Assembly: GCA_027490415.1 (NCBI GenBank)
Contig: JAIXYD010000091.1
Span: 1 to 5,789 of the forward strand
Length of the DNA stretch: 5,789 nt
Source: Streptomycetaceae bacterium
GTDB taxonomy: Bacteria > Actinomycetota > Actinomycetes > Nanopelagicales > Nanopelagicaceae
Direction: 5' to 3'
The translations under genes and the position numbers were made by a program. How positions within the stretch are numbered: position 1 is the first letter of the stretch; each line of letters starts with the position of its first letter. The notes under the pieces are model-generated. The model was given only the letters and a program-made list of their open reading frames with translations. It searched no databases and was not told the DNA's origin. Positions 1-5,789 of this stretch are shown here, piece after piece.

Positions 1-558
1 GGTGTCTTTGATGTTGCGGTCCCTGCTTTTGCAACTCAAGAAGATGTTGCTCACCGTGTTGCCTGGATCTTTGCCGCCTTCGGTATCGCAACGGTGATTG
101 GTGGACTCTTGGGTGGTTTGGTTTCAAAGAAGTTAGCACCGCTGCCTGCATTGCGACGCGCTTATTTCTTCTGGCTTCTTGCTTGCGTCCCAATCTCATT
201 CACCTACCCCGATTGGACGATGGCGCTAGTAGGAGCATCGATTGGACTAGTCGGTGGCGCTGTTCAAGTATTTTACTTTGAAGTTCTTGAGGCGGTGAGA
301 CCACAGGGATCTCAAACTTCTTCTCTTGGTTGGATCTGGAGCGTGGAAGGCACTTTTATGGCAGTCGGTGCAGCTGTCGGTGGAGTTGTCTCAGAGTATT
401 TATCTCCACGTTATGGATTAGCGATGCTTCCATTGATGATCTTCTTTGGACTTATTGTTCTCAACCTTGGCAAGGGAATTCTCGCTGCCGGCAATAATCT
501 GCCAACTGAAGAACAAGATCTTGCTGCGATGGATGATAATTCCGACCGCAATAAATGA
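1..558 (+). CDS. MFS-type membrane transporter, C-terminal part (5' end outside window)
   Basis: The reading frame is open from the first base, so this is the last 185 residues of a longer protein; the GTG at 94 is internal and not the start. The fragment shows five hydrophobic segments, at about residues 20-41, 53-68, 73-95, 111-131 and 139-155. They are Gly/Ala-rich, with short basic loops (SKK at 42-44, RR at 52-53) and a hydrophilic, acidic cytoplasmic-looking tail of about 25 residues. This fits the second half (about TM8-TM12) of a 12-helix major facilitator superfamily permease in the inner membrane. Nothing here identifies the substrate; drug efflux or metabolite transport are both possible. 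Its TGA stop lies one base from the stop of the converging polA. A different polytopic membrane family cannot be excluded without the N-terminal half. Confidence 0.72.
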   Translation, partial: GVFDVAVPAFATQEDVAHRVAWIFAAFGIATVIGGLLGGLVSKKLAPLPALRRAYFFWLLACVPISFTYPDWTMALVGASIGLVGGAVQVFYFEVLEAVRPQGSQTSSLGWIWSVEGTFMAVGAAVGGVVSEYLSPRYGLAMLPLMIFFGLIVLNLGKGILAAGNNLPTEEQDLAAMDDNSDRNK

Positions 559-559
559 C

Positions 560-3154
560 TTAGTGGGCCGCTTCGTTCCAGCTTTTACCTACACCCACAT
601 TGACATCAAGTGGCGCTTTCAGAGGATAGGCATTGCCCATCTCGCGACGAAGAATCTCGGTCGCAATATCAATCTCGTCCGTAACGCTTTCTAGAATTAA
701 CTCATCGTGCACCTGCAGAAGTAATCGAGAGCGTAGCCCTTCTGCAACAAGAGCCTTCTGCACGTTAAGCATGGCTAATTTAATGATGTCAGCTGCCGAT
801 CCTTGGATCGGGGCGTTGAGTGCCATGCGTTCTGCAATTTCACGACGGGCACGATTGTCCTGCATCAAATCCGGCAAGTATCGGCGTCGACCTAAGACTG
901 TCTCGGTATAACCCACTTTGCGAGCTTCCTCGACAACATTCTTTAAATAGTCTCTGATTCCGCCGAAACGAAGGAAGTAACGATCCATCAAATCTTGCGC
1001 TGCAGGTGGCGAAAGATCAAGCTGGGCCGCCAATCCATATGAACTAAGTCCGTAAGCAAGGCCATAGGACATCGCCTTTATCTGTCGACGCATTTCTGGA
1101 TCGACCTCTGTTGGGGCAACACCAAAAACTTCAGCGGCAACGGTTGCATGAAGGTCCTCTCCCGATGAGAAAGCTTCAAGAAGATGCGCATCATTTGATA
1201 AGTGAGCCATGATGCGCATTTCAATCTGGCTGTAATCTGCAGTGATAAGTTGATCAAAACCCTTGCCTGCAATAAAGCAGTCGCGAATCTTGCGACCCTC
1301 TTCTGTGCGAACTGGGATGTTCTGCAGATTTGGACCAACTGAGGAGAGACGGCCTGTCGCTGTAACAGTCTGGGCGAAGTGGGTATGAATGCGCTGATCA
1401 GCTGCAATCTCAGCAATTAAGCCTTCGATAGTCGTTGCTAGTTTCTTTGTTTCACGTATTCGCAACAGTGCTGCCAATACTGGATGCGCTGATTTTGCAT
1501 AGAGCCAAGCAAGAGCTTCGGCATCGGTTGTAAAACCGGTCTTTATCTTCTTAGTCTTTGGAAGCCCTAACTCCTCGAACAACACAACCTGTAATTGTTT
1601 TGGAGATGCGACGTTGAATTCATGGCCCACTGAATCGTGGGCAAGCTTTGTCTGGGCGCTCACTTCAGATTCAAAGTATTCAAGGAGTGAGGAGAGTTTC
1701 TCGCTATCAACGGCTACTCCCCTGCGCTCCATGAGAGCGAGTAGATGTGCAATAGGAAGTTCGAGATTGTAGAGAAGTCCATCTACTCCGCGAGATTTCA
1801 ACTCTTGATCTAGCGCCGTTCGTAACGTAAATAGCTGTGAAGCAGTCGATGCCACTGCGCTCTCGGCTGAAGCTAAATCCAGGGAAGAACCATCCCCATA
1901 GCGTTCGAGTAGATCGGTAACTTCATGTGTCCGCACACCTGGATTGAGTACGTAAGCGGCCAGACTTGTATCGAAGACAATTCCTTCGATTTCGTGGATT
2001 CGAGAAAGAGTCTTTCCGTCATGAACTATTTTTGGGATATCGCCATCGGCAGCCCAAGAACCAATCTCGCTGGAATGCACAACATAAACTTCTTGAGAAG
2101 AAAGCGCTACCGAGTAACGATGTAATTCCTCTTCCGAAATTTCATATGCGAGTGCAATCTCACCACCATGTTTGGCTATCAGTGCGCTCATCTGCGCGGG
2201 AGTAAGCACCTTCTGATCGAGTTCACGCGAAAACAGTGTTGCGGCTACCGGAGATTCATCCCGTGGACCCGAAATAGCGATTGCAGAGAGTCGATCTTTA
2301 AGAGTTCTAAACTCGAGAGTTTCAAATAGTGGGGCTAAATCTGCTGGCTCGACACCTTTCCATGCGAGCGTTGCGGGATCGGCGTCGATCTCGACAGAAT
2401 GAATTAACTGCGTCAGCTCGCGATTACGTCTGACGCTTTCGATATTCTCGCGCAGGGCAATGCCCACCTTGCCGCCAACTTCATCAACCCTTTCAAGCAA
2501 CTTCTCCAATGAGCCGTATTCAATAATCCATTTTGCTGCTGTCTTCTCACCAACACCGGGAATTGATGGCAAGTTATCGCTGGGATCTCCACGCAGTGCG
2601 GCGAAATCCGGATACTGCTGCGGTGTCATGAGGTACTTATCAAGAACCGCTTGCGGTGTCATGCGAGCCATCTCGCTCACTCCACGTTTGGGATAAAGAA
2701 CAGTGATCGAATCCGTAACTAACTGAAAACTATCCCGATCACCGGTGCAAATCAGAACATCAAAGCCATCAGTTTGCGCTCGTGTGGCAAGGGTTGCGAT
2801 TATGTCATCCGCTTCGAATCCCTCAACTGAGAATTGGGTGATACCAAAACCCTTTACCAAATCATTGAGATAAGACATTTGCGAACGGAACTCATCCGGA
2901 GTTTTGGCACGATTTGCTTTGTACTCGGGGAAAATCTCTGTACGAAAAGTTTTTCGGGAGACATCAAAAGCGACTGCAACGTGTGTAGGTTTCTCATCCT
3001 TGAGTAGGGAAATCAACATCGTTGCAAAGCCGTAAATCGCATTTGTGTGCTGGCCAGATGCAGTTGTGAAATTTTCGGCCGGAAGGGCAAAAAAGGCTCG
3101 GTAGGCCATGGAATGCCCATCAATGAGAAGGAGTCTCTTCTCGTTCTTGGCCAT
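560..3154 (-). CDS. polA: DNA polymerase I
   Basis: Complete 864-residue family A polymerase for repair synthesis and Okazaki primer removal, a little shorter than E. coli Pol I (928). Residues 1-290 are the 5' nuclease: D12, D64, GFEADD (112-117, with E114 and D116), TGDRD (D139, D141) and RGDPSDN (D190, D193) keep the metal ligands, followed by the helix-hairpin-helix IPGVGEKTA (198-206). Residues about 300-465 are the 3'-5' exonuclease-like domain, but the DxE metal motif is absent (ALAYEIS near 334-340), so proofreading is probably lost, as in other actinobacterial Pol I. Residues about 465-864 are the polymerase: TATGRLSS (598-605), motif A DYSQIE (D640), motif B RRQIKAMSYGLAYG (689-702), motif C VHDE (D817). 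Motif B carries Tyr697 in place of E. coli Phe762. The ATG at 3154 follows TAAGAT by 7 nt, suggesting a leaderless mRNA. Nothing suggests a frameshift or truncation. Confidence 0.98.
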   Translation of the reverse strand: MAKNEKRLLLIDGHSMAYRAFFALPAENFTTASGQHTNAIYGFATMLISLLKDEKPTHVAVAFDVSRKTFRTEIFPEYKANRAKTPDEFRSQMSYLNDLVKGFGITQFSVEGFEADDIIATLATRAQTDGFDVLICTGDRDSFQLVTDSITVLYPKRGVSEMARMTPQAVLDKYLMTPQQYPDFAALRGDPSDNLPSIPGVGEKTAAKWIIEYGSLEKLLERVDEVGGKVGIALRENIESVRRNRELTQLIHSVEIDADPATLAWKGVEPADLAPLFETLEFRTLKDRLSAIAISGPRDESPVAATLFSRELDQKVLTPAQMSALIAKHGGEIALAYEISEEELHRYSVALSSQEVYVVHSSEIGSWAADGDIPKIVHDGKTLSRIHEIEGIVFDTSLAAYVLNPGVRTHEVTDLLERYGDGSSLDLASAESAVASTASQLFTLRTALDQELKSRGVDGLLYNLELPIAHLLALMERRGVAVDSEKLSSLLEYFESEVSAQTKLAHDSVGHEFNVASPKQLQVVLFEELGLPKTKKIKTGFTTDAEALAWLYAKSAHPVLAALLRIRETKKLATTIEGLIAEIAADQRIHTHFAQTVTATGRLSSVGPNLQNIPVRTEEGRKIRDCFIAGKGFDQLITADYSQIEMRIMAHLSNDAHLLEAFSSGEDLHATVAAEVFGVAPTEVDPEMRRQIKAMSYGLAYGLSSYGLAAQLDLSPPAAQDLMDRYFLRFGGIRDYLKNVVEEARKVGYTETVLGRRRYLPDLMQDNRARREIAERMALNAPIQGSAADIIKLAMLNVQKALVAEGLRSRLLLQVHDELILESVTDEIDIATEILRREMGNAYPLKAPLDVNVGVGKSWNEAAH

Positions 3155-3161
3155 GGCCCTT

Positions 3162-3167
3162 ATCTTA
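3162..3167 (-). promoter_or_regulatory. Candidate -10 box of polA (leaderless)
   Basis: Read on the minus strand the hexamer is TAAGAT, a match to the TANNNT -10 of actinobacterial housekeeping promoters. Exactly 7 nt (AAGGGCC) separate it from the polA ATG, which places the expected transcription start on or next to the A of the start codon. No good -35 hexamer is seen 17-18 nt further upstream. AAGGG looks like a Shine-Dalgarno core but is only 2 nt from the ATG, too close to work normally. Confidence 0.5.
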
Positions 3168-3171
3168 GGTA

Positions 3172-3177
3172 TAAACT
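3172..3177 (+). promoter_or_regulatory. Candidate -10 box of the thioesterase gene (leaderless)
   Basis: The hexamer TAAACT (overlapped by TATAAA at 3170-3175) fits TANNNT and lies 8 nt before the ATG at 3186, so the transcript would begin within a base or so of the start codon. The intervening bases CTCC/CCAACT contain no Shine-Dalgarno-like purine run, which also argues for leaderless translation. This box is only 4 bp from the opposing polA -10 box, so the two RNA polymerase footprints would overlap. Confidence 0.45.
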
Positions 3178-3185
3178 CCCCAACT

Positions 3186-3596
3186 ATGACGCAACCAAAT
3201 TACTTGGAGATTGTTCGTGAGCGCGGTAGCGGAGCTCTCGATAAGAAAATGGGGATAGAAATCCTCGAAGCATCTCCAGAGCGACTTGTTGGACGAATGC
3301 CGGTAGAAGGAAATACTCAACCCATCGGTCTTCTTCATGGTGGAGCGAATGTTGTTTTGGCTGAATCACTCGGATCAATTGGTACGCAAATCCATGCGGG
3401 ACCTCAGCGCAAAATTGTTGGAGTTGATATCAACGCCACCCATCATAAATCTGCAACATCAGGGTATGTCACAGGAGTTGCAACAGCGGTATCGCTCGGG
3501 AAAACTCTATGCGTCTACGAAATCGTGATCACCAATGATCAAGGTCAGCGCACCTGTAGCGCACGCATTACCTGCATGATCTTGGCAGAACGCTAA
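3186..3596 (+). CDS. Hotdog-fold acyl-CoA thioesterase, YdiI/MenI-PaaI type
   Basis: A 136-residue single-domain 4HBT hotdog protein, cytoplasmic and probably a homotetramer, that should hydrolyse an acyl-CoA thioester. The core motif QPIGLLHGGANVVLAESLGS (45-64) has the HGG turn (51-53) and, seven residues on, the catalytic carboxylate Glu60. This is the layout of E. coli YdiI (MenI) and EntH, and from memory E. coli YdiI has the same length and a very similar segment. IVGVDINATHHKSA (77-90) matches the following family strand. The substrate could be 1,4-dihydroxy-2-naphthoyl-CoA (menaquinone pathway), a phenylacetyl-type CoA or another aromatic or acyl-CoA; no men or paa genes are in view. 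I chose the ATG at 3186 over in-frame ATGs at 3108, 3123 and 3153, because those lie in or over the polA start and the residues they add (MALILGINSPT for the shortest) do not look like the family. The TAA stop abuts the livF stop. Confidence 0.85.
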   Translation: MTQPNYLEIVRERGSGALDKKMGIEILEASPERLVGRMPVEGNTQPIGLLHGGANVVLAESLGSIGTQIHAGPQRKIVGVDINATHHKSATSGYVTGVATAVSLGKTLCVYEIVITNDQGQRTCSARITCMILAER

Positions 3597-3612
3597 CTAG
3601 TGCGCGCCAGTT
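3595..3612 (-). other. Short inverted repeat over the abutting thioesterase and livF stop codons
   Basis: On the minus strand AACTGG and CTAGTT can pair (six pairs, one of them G-U) around a 6-nt loop CGCGCA. The hairpin includes the livF TAG stop. No T-run follows on either strand, so it is at best a weak 3'-end structure and not a convincing intrinsic terminator; it may be chance. Confidence 0.2.
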
Positions 3613-4319
3613 CCTAAATACGCTTCGCGTACAGCTGGATCATTGAGCAGATCAGACGCTGGTGCTGTCTTCACAATATTTCCAGTTTCAAGAATGTAAG
3701 CACGGTGAGCTCTCTGCAACGCTTGCTGAGCATTCTGCTCAACGAGCAAAATCGTGACTCCCTGAGACTTATTGATTTCTGTGATGATTCGGAAGATGTT
3801 AGCGATCATCTGTGGAGCAAGACCCATAGATGGCTCATCAAGTAATAGAACTTTTGGTCGAGCCATCAATGCTCTACCAATTGCAAGCATCTGCTGCTCT
3901 CCACCTGAAAGAGTTCCACCATCTTGGAATGCGCGCTCTTTGAGTCTTGGAAATAGGTGATAAACCATCTCGAGATCTTCATTCATTTCGTTCTTACGAT
4001 TCTTGCGATGGAACTTACCCATCTCTAAATTCTCGAGAACTGTCATACCTGGGAAAATTCCACGTCCTTCTGGAGCTTGTGAGATACCTAGATTTACGCG
4101 TTCATGGGCGGGCATCTTCGAAATATCTTGACCATCGAAAATGATAGATCCAGAAGAGACACCACGTAGGCCCGAAATGGTTTTCAGAGTAGTTGTCTTA
4201 CCAGCGCCATTTGCACCAATAAGCGTGACGATCTCTCCCTGATTAACGTTGAAAGAAATTCCCTTAATTGCTTCAATCTTGCCGTAGTGAACTCTGAGGT
4301 CTTTGATCTCAAGATGCAT
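3597..4319 (-). CDS. livF: Branched-chain amino acid ABC transporter, ATP-binding protein LivF
   Basis: At 240 residues this has the usual LivF length. It is one of two different ATPases that pair on the cytoplasmic face of the LivHM permease. Visible motifs: Walker A GANGAGKTT (35-43), Q-loop Gln81 in the LivF-typical QAPEGRGIFPGMTVLENL, signature LSGGEQQ (137-143), Walker B VLLLDEP (D161, E162). The H-loop position reads LLVEQN, with Gln195 where most ABC ATPases have His; this is common in LivF and suggests unequal ATP sites in the LivG/LivF pair. It is the last gene of the operon. Its ATG lies inside livG (11-bp overlap), with AGGAG 9 nt upstream. Its TAG stop abuts the stop of the converging thioesterase gene. 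Substrate could also be urea, amides or other amino acids, since such HAAT transporters share these ATPases. Confidence 0.95.
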   Translation of the reverse strand: MHLEIKDLRVHYGKIEAIKGISFNVNQGEIVTLIGANGAGKTTTLKTISGLRGVSSGSIIFDGQDISKMPAHERVNLGISQAPEGRGIFPGMTVLENLEMGKFHRKNRKNEMNEDLEMVYHLFPRLKERAFQDGGTLSGGEQQMLAIGRALMARPKVLLLDEPSMGLAPQMIANIFRIITEINKSQGVTILLVEQNAQQALQRAHRAYILETGNIVKTAPASDLLNDPAVREAYLGTGAH

Positions 4320-5085
4320 CTGCAGGTACTCCTAGATAGGCCTCGATAACACGTGGGTCGTTCTGAACAACTTGTGGTGAGTCATCAGCAATCTTTGAAC
4401 CGAAATCGAGCACGACTACTCGATCAGAAATTCCCATGATCAGTGACATGTCATGCTCAATAAGCAAAATTGTGTAACCAGCATCGCGAATCTTCTTGAT
4501 GGTCTCTGCAAGGGCAACCTTTTCGGATGGGTTAAAGCCTGCTGCAGGCTCGTCCAGGAGCAAGAGCTGTGGTTGTGTTCCTAGCGCACGAGCAATCTCA
4601 AGTCGTCGTTGATCACCGTAAGGAAGGTTGCGACCTAGTTTGTGGGCAACATGATCGATACCCATAAACTTAAGGAGCTCCATGGCTTTCTCTTTATTTG
4701 CTTTCTCCTCACGACGTGAACGAGGAAGCCCAAAGAGGGAGCCGACAAAACCAGATTTGCTGCGCACATCGCCTGCAGTAATCACATTCTCAAGTGCTGT
4801 CATCTCACCGAAGAGGCGGACGTTCTGGAATGTTCGAGCAATGCCGGCTTCGGTAATCTGCCAACGCTTTTTGCCGACTAGCGAGACATCACCATTGAAG
4901 ACGATATCTCCCTTAGTGACCTTGTAAACGCCAGTAACGACGTTAAAGACTGTTGTCTTTCCCGCACCGTTAGGTCCGATGAGAGCAAGGATTTCTCCTT
5001 CATTAACGTGCAGATTGACATCGTTCAGGGCTGTGACGCCACCAAACTGCATCGTGACGCCTTTGAGTTCAAGTACTTTTTTCAT
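4309..5085 (-). CDS. livG: Branched-chain amino acid ABC transporter, ATP-binding protein LivG
   Basis: At 258 residues this is a full-length LivG-type ATPase, partner of LivF in powering amino acid import. Motifs: Walker A GPNGAGKTT (37-45), Q-loop Gln87 in ARTFQNVRLFGEMTALENV, signature region NLPYGDQRRLEIARAL (153-168), Walker B LLLLDEP (D178, E179), H-loop IEHD with His211. The signature has Pro155-Tyr156 where the consensus is LSGGQ; a YG(D/Q)Q form is usual for LivG. The long insert between Q-loop and signature (about 105-135, rich in Lys/Arg/Glu) and the C-terminal tail ending RVIEAYLGVPAD are family traits, the tail being thought to contribute to subunit contacts. The ATG shares ATGA with the livM stop, and no strong Shine-Dalgarno lies at normal distance, so translation probably depends on ribosomes finishing livM. 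Confidence 0.96.
   Translation of the reverse strand: MKKVLELKGVTMQFGGVTALNDVNLHVNEGEILALIGPNGAGKTTVFNVVTGVYKVTKGDIVFNGDVSLVGKKRWQITEAGIARTFQNVRLFGEMTALENVITAGDVRSKSGFVGSLFGLPRSRREEKANKEKAMELLKFMGIDHVAHKLGRNLPYGDQRRLEIARALGTQPQLLLLDEPAAGFNPSEKVALAETIKKIRDAGYTILLIEHDMSLIMGISDRVVVLDFGSKIADDSPQVVQNDPRVIEAYLGVPADAS
4329..4333 (-). promoter_or_regulatory. Ribosome binding site of livF
   Basis: AGGAG on the minus strand, inside the end of livG, 9 nt before the livF ATG. It supports this ATG as the start and shows livF can recruit ribosomes despite its 11-bp overlap with livG, unlike livG itself, which has no comparable site. Confidence 0.6.
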
Positions 5086-5789
5086 GATTGTAAGGACTTC
5101 TCTCTCTTCTTACGAGGCAGGATTCCGTCAGCACGAACGTTCATCATAATGACAAGGACTAGTCCGAAAATAAGTAGGCGAGCATCAGAAATGAATCGAA
5201 TTCTCTCTGGCAGGTAGGCGAGAATCACAGCGCCCGTGATAACTCCCCAGATATTTCCCATTCCACCGAAGACTACGCAGGCCAGAATGAGGATTGAGGT
5301 ATTGAGATGGAACATTTCTGGTGCAACGAACATAGATTTCGATGCAAAGACAACACCACCAGCACCGCCGATAGCTGCGCCAATTGCGAAGGCCCAGATC
5401 TTGTACTTGAGTGTACGAACGCCCATGAGGTCTGCAACATCTTCATCCTGTCGAATACTCTCCCACGCTCTGCCTGGTCGACGTGATGAGAGGCGACGAA
5501 TCATCCAAATCACAATGAAAATCAAGAAGAGCACTGTCCAGTAGTACGCCTTCTGGTTCTGCAGTGTGTATTCAAGAGAAAGGAACTTTGGAGGGGTTGG
5601 AATATTTGCAATTCCGTTCGGTCCTCCGATCGACATGGTGTTCAAGGCGACGATGCGGACGATCTCACCGAAACCGAGGGTCACAATCGCTAAGTAATCA
5701 CCGCGTAAGCGAAGAGTTGGTAGACCAAGGATTACTCCAGAAACCATCGCTAATCCGATACCAATTGGCATGATCTGCCAGAAGTTCAA
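5082..5789 (-). CDS. livM: Branched-chain amino acid ABC transporter permease LivM (N-terminus outside window)
   Basis: The last 235 residues of a LivM-family inner-membrane permease, one half of the LivHM channel. LivM proteins are usually about 300-360 residues or more, and the family motif LGLPTLRLRGDYLAIVTLGF, normally well inside the protein, is at 21-40 here, so the start lies beyond the right edge. The TTG at the edge is not a start. Hydrophobic segments: about 5-25, 32-49, 82-97, 131-150, 163-193 (probably two helices) and 204-218. The cytoplasmic stretch RPGRAWESIRQDEDVADLMGVR (about 104-125) is the conserved LivM loop that contacts the ATPases (EAA-like coupling region). The C-terminus is basic (RKKREK), as expected for a cytoplasmic tail. 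The TGA overlaps the livG ATG as ATGA. livH and the binding-protein gene are expected further upstream, beyond the window. Confidence 0.93.
   Translation of the reverse strand: MNFWQIMPIGIGLAMVSGVILGLPTLRLRGDYLAIVTLGFGEIVRIVALNTMSIGGPNGIANIPTPPKFLSLEYTLQNQKAYYWTVLFLIFIVIWMIRRLSSRRPGRAWESIRQDEDVADLMGVRTLKYKIWAFAIGAAIGGAGGVVFASKSMFVAPEMFHLNTSILILACVVFGGMGNIWGVITGAVILAYLPERIRFISDARLLIFGLVLVIMMNVRADGILPRKKREKSLQS

Noticed and set aside
94..558. Separate 154-aa protein starting at GTG 94
   Set aside because: The frame is open to base 1 and the upstream 31 codons read as transporter-like sequence, so the GTG is internal to a gene cut by the window edge.
1078..1416. 112-aa open frame on the minus strand inside polA, and similar overlapping frames at 446-694, 633-911, 1925-2205, 2460-2696, 3184-3378, 3337-3528, 3772-4144, 4682-4927, 5008-5217, 5236-5544 and 5564-5773
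   Set aside because: All lie in other frames of genes with strong family motifs, show no recognisable domain and have composition typical of shadow frames.
3157..3161. AAGGG as Shine-Dalgarno for polA
   Set aside because: It is only 2 nt from the ATG, too close for normal initiation; the -10 spacing fits a leaderless mRNA better.
3108..3185. Longer thioesterase starting at ATG 3108
   Set aside because: It would overlap the 5' end of polA by 47 bp. The extra 26 residues do not resemble the hotdog family, and 3186 gives the family's usual 136 residues with a well-placed -10 box.
3619..3631. TACGC-TTC-GCGTA hairpin as terminator at the livF/thioesterase junction
   Set aside because: A 5-bp stem within livF codons for a conserved VREAYLG tail, with no T-run after it on either strand; best explained as coding sequence.
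5787..5789. TTG at the right edge as the livM start
   Set aside because: LivM is normally around 100 residues longer at the N-terminus, and the conserved LGLPTLRLRGDY motif would lie only 20 residues from this start; the codon merely coincides with the edge.
1..5789. A previously undescribed multi-gene system
   Set aside because: Every gene belongs to a well-known family in a gene order that appears conserved in Actinobacteria. I saw no unexplained ORF, repeat array, mobile element or non-coding RNA candidate; gaps between genes are 31 bp or less.

Overview
The window is a compact, entirely coding stretch of a bacterial chromosome, most likely from an actinobacterium with a small, streamlined genome and moderate GC (roughly half in the lines I counted by eye). 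Three things point that way. DNA polymerase I has the O-helix sequence KAMSYGLAYG, with Tyr where E. coli has Phe762, as reported for mycobacterial Pol I, and its proofreading domain lacks the DxE motif. The divergent genes have TANNNT -10 boxes 7-8 nt before their ATGs, the arrangement of leaderless actinobacterial mRNAs. The order polA, hotdog thioesterase, livF-livG-livM is, as I recall it, conserved in many Actinobacteria. The compactness and GC would fit freshwater acI (Nanopelagicales)-type lineages, but that is inference.

Layout: 1-558 (+) is the C-terminal part of an MFS membrane transporter that enters from the left edge. 560-3154 (-) is polA, complete at 864 aa, converging on the transporter with one base between the stop codons. 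Divergent from polA, across a 31-bp gap that seems to hold both promoters, is a 136-aa YdiI/MenI-like hotdog acyl-CoA thioesterase (3186-3596, +). Its stop codon directly abuts the stop of livF on the other strand. The rest is the distal end of a branched-chain amino acid (or related amino acid/amide) ABC uptake operon on the minus strand, transcribed livM (5082 to the right edge, N-terminus missing), livG (4309-5085), livF (3597-4319). livM/livG overlap by ATGA and livG/livF by 11 bp, so the three are probably translated in a coupled way from a promoter beyond the right edge.

Functionally, LivG and LivF are the two ATPases that would drive an importer whose permeases are LivM and, presumably outside the window, LivH, fed by a periplasmic-type binding protein also outside. 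PolA does repair synthesis and RNA-primer removal. The thioesterase cleaves an acyl-CoA, and its link to either neighbour is unknown. No non-coding stretch exceeds 31 bp. I saw no RNA gene, mobile element, CRISPR array or phage gene, and nothing that looks like an undescribed multi-gene system. The points worth a second look are the shared leaderless promoter region, the zero-to-one-base convergent junctions without terminators, and the polymerase active-site Tyr.
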